A stretch of DNA of 64,000 nucleotides from Sinotaia quadrata (lineage: Eukaryota; Mollusca; Gastropoda; Architaenioglossa; Viviparidae). The stretch's first letter is position 1, and every line of letters starts with the position of its first letter. The notes below the pieces were generated by a model, which saw only the letters and a list, made by a program, of their open reading frames with translations, was not told the origin of the DNA and did not search any database. Location: positions 91,545,058 to 91,609,057 of the forward strand of contig CM054178.1 in the NCBI GenBank assembly GCA_028829895.1, in the 5' to 3' direction. The position numbers and the translations under genes are program-made. This document shows positions 60,441 through 64,000 of the stretch, piece by piece.

Positions 60441-61269
60441 CTGCTTATATAAGATGCATATGCCTCTCTTAGACACTGTAATATGCCCAGTGGGCAAACA
60501 TCTTTTTGCACATTTGAAGGAGATGTTTTCATCTTTTCCACTTGGACAAGGTGGCAGTGATGTCTTAAAGTCTTCTTCAACTGATGGCTAGCCAGCTTTT
60601 TTTTTTTAATCACAGTTAATTTCACCCAAAGCTTGTATAACACTAACTTGAAACACATTTGATTAATTACAATTTTACATCCTTCTCGGGAAGATTTATT
60701 TAATAACAGTCCCTCTTGACGAGAAGCCAAACATCCTTTAGTGCAATTTTCACACTGAAACAAAAGATCCCCTTGTACCATCATTCAAAGTATGGATTTT
60801 GGAAGATGGAATTATATCTTTTCGGATTCTGAAACTTTAATCATGTTTTCTCCCTGCCCTAAGATAATGGCCATCTTTGCGTTGATAATTAACTGGCGAT
60901 AAGGTTAGTAGTGTGATGTACTTTGTTAACACTGGGAGCCAAAATACGTGTTGCCTCAATGGTCAGCTGCATTGGGCTGATGATTTACAGGTGAGTTTCT
61001 GGTTTATTAGTTCGCGTGGCTGAACTGCACTTTGATTGGTTAGTTTAGTGAGTTGTCTGGAACTTTCAGGTATGTTTTCAGCATGGGGATAAGGGTAAGC
61101 CTTTCTAGAAGGTAGGTTTACGTGTAGTCTGTTTTTGAGGAGGGGTGGGTGTGGGCTATTTTGCAAAATATCATTATTTGTAAATGTTTTTTTATTATAA
61201 CTAAATGATAACATTGATATGATTCATTATTGCAAAGTCACCCTGAGTATAACTGTGACAATTATATGT
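60441..61269. other. Non-coding interval with an unrecognised ORF
   Basis: A minus-strand frame at 60395-60784 of 129 codons begins inside or near the 35-bp array and has a few cysteines (QCENCTKGC) but no zinc-finger spacing or other domain I can name. It could be a decayed fragment. Otherwise nothing seen. Confidence 0.35.
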
Positions 61270-61980
61270 TAACTTGTTTTCTATTATAAAGTGTAAGCTG
61301 CTTTATCATGTATCAACAGTGTCGTTTATTATGAAATGTAAGATTGTGTTGTGTATTATGGTGTTTAAGAATATGTTGTGTATGACTGTGTATGTATTAT
61401 GTGTAAGCTGTATTGTGTATTATGATGAAGCTGTGCTGTGTATTATGATAGGTACGACTGTGCTGTGTATTATGATGTGTAAGCTGTGTTGTGTATTATG
61501 ATAGGTACGACTGTGTTGTTTACCACGATGTGTAAGCTGTGCTGTGTATTATGATGTGTAAGCTGTGCTGTGTATTATGATGTGTAAGCTGTGCTGTGTA
61601 TTATGATGTGTAAGCGATGCTGTGTATTATGATGTGTAAGCTGTGCTGTGTATTATGATGTTTAATCCTGTGTTGTGTGTTATGATGTTTAAGACTATTG
61701 TGTATTATGATGTGTAAGATGTGCCGTGTATTATGTTGTGTACGACTGTACTCTGTATTATAATAGGTAAACTGTGCTGTGTATTAATACAATTGATGTG
61801 TACAATTGTATTGTGTATTATGATGTGCACGACAGTATTGTGTATTATGACGTGTAAGTCCGTGTCGTGTATTATGATGTGTAAGACGGTTTTGTGTATT
61901 ATGATGTGTACGATTGTGTTGTTTATTAAGATATGCGAGACTGTCATGTGTATTATATTGTTTTTACTGTGTTTTCTAAT
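61270..61980. repeat. About 26-bp degenerate repeat, about 25 copies
   Basis: 'gtgtattatgatgtgtaagc' plus 'tgtgct', with many substitutions and length changes, more diverged at both ends. Confidence 0.9.
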
Positions 61981-62270
61981 ATGCTTCAGTGCGTGCACTG
62001 TTTTCCCCACAAAATTATTTATATTTAATTCCAAATATGTATTAATAGAAATTAAGCAATGCGCAGAGCTTTCAATAAAACGGATTAAAATTAACACGAA
62101 GAAATCGGTTATATGAAAATTCCAAGAGCTTTGAGGATTCTGTTTGCAGGCATTTAAATTTTTAATAAAAGAAGCAAAAATTGTTGATATATATTTATAA
62201 ATTTACACTCTTACACCGATTTCCAAGCATGACGGTTATATGCTCCAGTTACATGGCGACATAATTCTAT
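61981..62270. other. Non-coding spacer
   Basis: AT-rich, nothing recognised. Confidence 0.5.
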
Positions 62271-62420
62271 GTCTCTGCGAATGGAGTTAAAAGTCGTCTG
62301 CAAATGGAGTTAAAAGTCGTCTGCAAATGGAGTTAAAAGTCGTCTGCGAATTTAAACCGCATGGAGTTAAAAGTCGTCGGCGAATTTAAACCGCATGGAG
62401 TTAAAAGTCGTCTGCTAAAT
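62271..62420. repeat. Short mixed repeat
   Basis: 'atggagttaaaagtcgtctg' occurs five times, separated by either 'caa' or 'cgaatttaaaccgc'. Confidence 0.9.
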
Positions 62421-62640
62421 AAATAAATACTGGAAGAACGCGTTAAACTCATCTCTATGCTCGTTTGTTATTTCAGCACGTCACATTTACGCTCTGATGA
62501 TGTTTGGAGATCAAAGTTAAGTACTTTAAGCTGATTTTCACACAGCCAGTACATCCATGTTTCAATTACACTTGAACCCCCTTCCTTTCCGACTCCACAT
62601 CTCCACTTACACTGATGACAACTTCACATATGGAGTAAAG
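62421..62640. other. Non-coding spacer
   Basis: No gene or clear repeat. Confidence 0.4.
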
Positions 62641-64000
62641 TATTTTAGGTGCGTTCACTCGCGACTTCAATTTATGTGAGCATTTAGATTACATTTACTT
62701 GTGACGTCATTGTGAACTAATGAAACCACATTTACCTAGTGATGATAGCTTCTTGAATTGGCGAACTAAATGGTTTGAGTTACACAAGGCAAACTCAAAG
62801 AACTATGTTGTTGTATTCATTAACCCTGACCTCTGTACATAAAGGGCTTCAGTTTCACAGGGCAAACTCAAAAAGAACTAAATTTTTAAGCTGGACTAAG
62901 TATTTAATTTATACTTACACACGGTAACACAATAACCGGACTTTATAATTAAGATTTACGTACATACGGCGACAGTGAGTGCGTTAATTATTTAAGCTAC
63001 ACTTACATATGGCAGCACAGCCACTTGGTTAAGTATTTAAGCTACTCTTACACATGGCTGCAAATAACTGGATTAAGCACTTATGCTTTACTTATACAAC
63101 ACAAAAAGTGGAAGTATTTAAGCTATACTTAAACACCCCAGGATAATCGCTGGGCTAAATATTTAAGCTACGCCCACTTGTAGCTGCAAAATAACTGAAT
63201 TAAATACTTAGAATACATTTATACATGGACAAACAATAACGAGACTTAGTACAAGATACTTAAAACAGTACAACACCACAGCTAGACTAAATACGTAAGC
63301 CTCATTTATACAAATCAGCATCATTAGTAGACAAGATACTTAAGTCACACTTGCAAATGACAACACTATAACTAGATCACAGACTTAGCCATACTTACAT
63401 TCGACATCATTACAGTTACATTAAGAACGTAACCCACATTTGCATAGGGCATCACTAAGTTACTTAATCCACAATTACGCATGACAGCATTATTAATACG
63501 CTAAATTACTTAACCAAATTTACACATGACAGCATTATGACTACACTAAATTACTTAAACCATATTTACACATGACAGTATTATATCTACACTAAGTTAC
63601 TTAAGCTACACTTACTGATGAAAGCATTACAACTACACTAGGTAGTTAAGCAACATTTACACATGACAATATTACAACTACATTAGGTATTTAAGTCACA
63701 TTTACACATAACCACTATAACTACACTAGATACTAAAGCCACACCTACAGGTGGCATCACTACAACTACACTAAGTACTAAATCCACATTTATAAATGAA
63801 CATTACAACTACACTACGTACTAAAGCCACACTTACACATGACATCAATAGAACTATACTAAGTACTAAATCCACACTTACAAATGACAGCACTACAACT
63901 GCACTAGGTACTAAAGCCACATTTACACATTACAACTACACTAGGTACTTATGCTACACTTATACATGACAGCACTCCAAGTAAACTAGGTACTTAAATC
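62641..64000. repeat. Degenerate 40-60-bp repeat running to the window edge
   Basis: 'acatttacacatgacagcat', 'tacaactacacta' and 'tacttaagc' modules recur with uneven spacing. Order improves toward the right edge, where the period is about 45 bp. The array is cut by the window end. Confidence 0.8.

Noticed and set aside
60395..60784. 129-codon minus-strand ORF as a possible PHD exon of PHF24
   Set aside because: The cysteine spacing (CENCTKGC) does not fit a PHD C4HC3 pattern, it lacks the expected His, and it does not end in phase at a donor next to the first visible PHF24 exon.

Overview
The window is eukaryotic nuclear DNA. It is AT-rich and intron-dense, with long introns, no operons and no bacterial features. 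Three spliced genes can be rebuilt exon by exon from splice sites, reading phase and protein similarity. Their family signatures, the splice-site style and the very heavy minisatellite load suggest an invertebrate metazoan, most likely a mollusc and probably a gastropod. That taxonomic call is inference.

Layout: (1) 1-12.9 kb has no supportable gene. It is mostly tandem arrays, including a 1.9-kb, 32-bp AT-rich satellite at 7.9-9.8 kb fused directly to a 51-bp array, plus LTR-like remnants and one hAT-type MITE. (2) 12.9-18.9 kb, minus strand: a four-exon profilin gene (243 aa) with an unusual N-terminal extension of about 110 residues. (3) 19-26 kb: arrays, dinucleotide runs, one unexplained ORF region and a candidate promoter. 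(4) 26.2-44.0 kb, plus strand: the complete 17-exon coding region of SASS6, the centriolar cartwheel protein (701 aa), with one GC-AG intron. Its introns hold five minisatellites, a second hAT MITE and a decayed hAT transposase. (5) 44.0-49.5 kb: the convergent 3' interval, with duplications and an 84-bp array. (6) 49.5-58.8 kb, minus strand: the five 3'-terminal coding exons of a PHF24 (GINIP/KIAA1045) homologue, covering the EF-hand-like region and a long Ser/Pro/Gly-rich tail. The PHD-finger part is expected beyond the right edge. (7) 58.8-64 kb: more arrays.

The genes have no obvious shared pathway. Profilin acts in actin dynamics, SASS6 in centriole assembly, and the PHF24 family in neuronal G-protein signalling. 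Profilin and SASS6 are divergent; SASS6 and PHF24 are convergent. By hand tally about a quarter of the window is tandem repeat, in more than 30 arrays with unrelated units. The most distinctive observation is in PHF24, where a minisatellite has grown from an exon-intron boundary and copied the 5' splice site several times into the intron.
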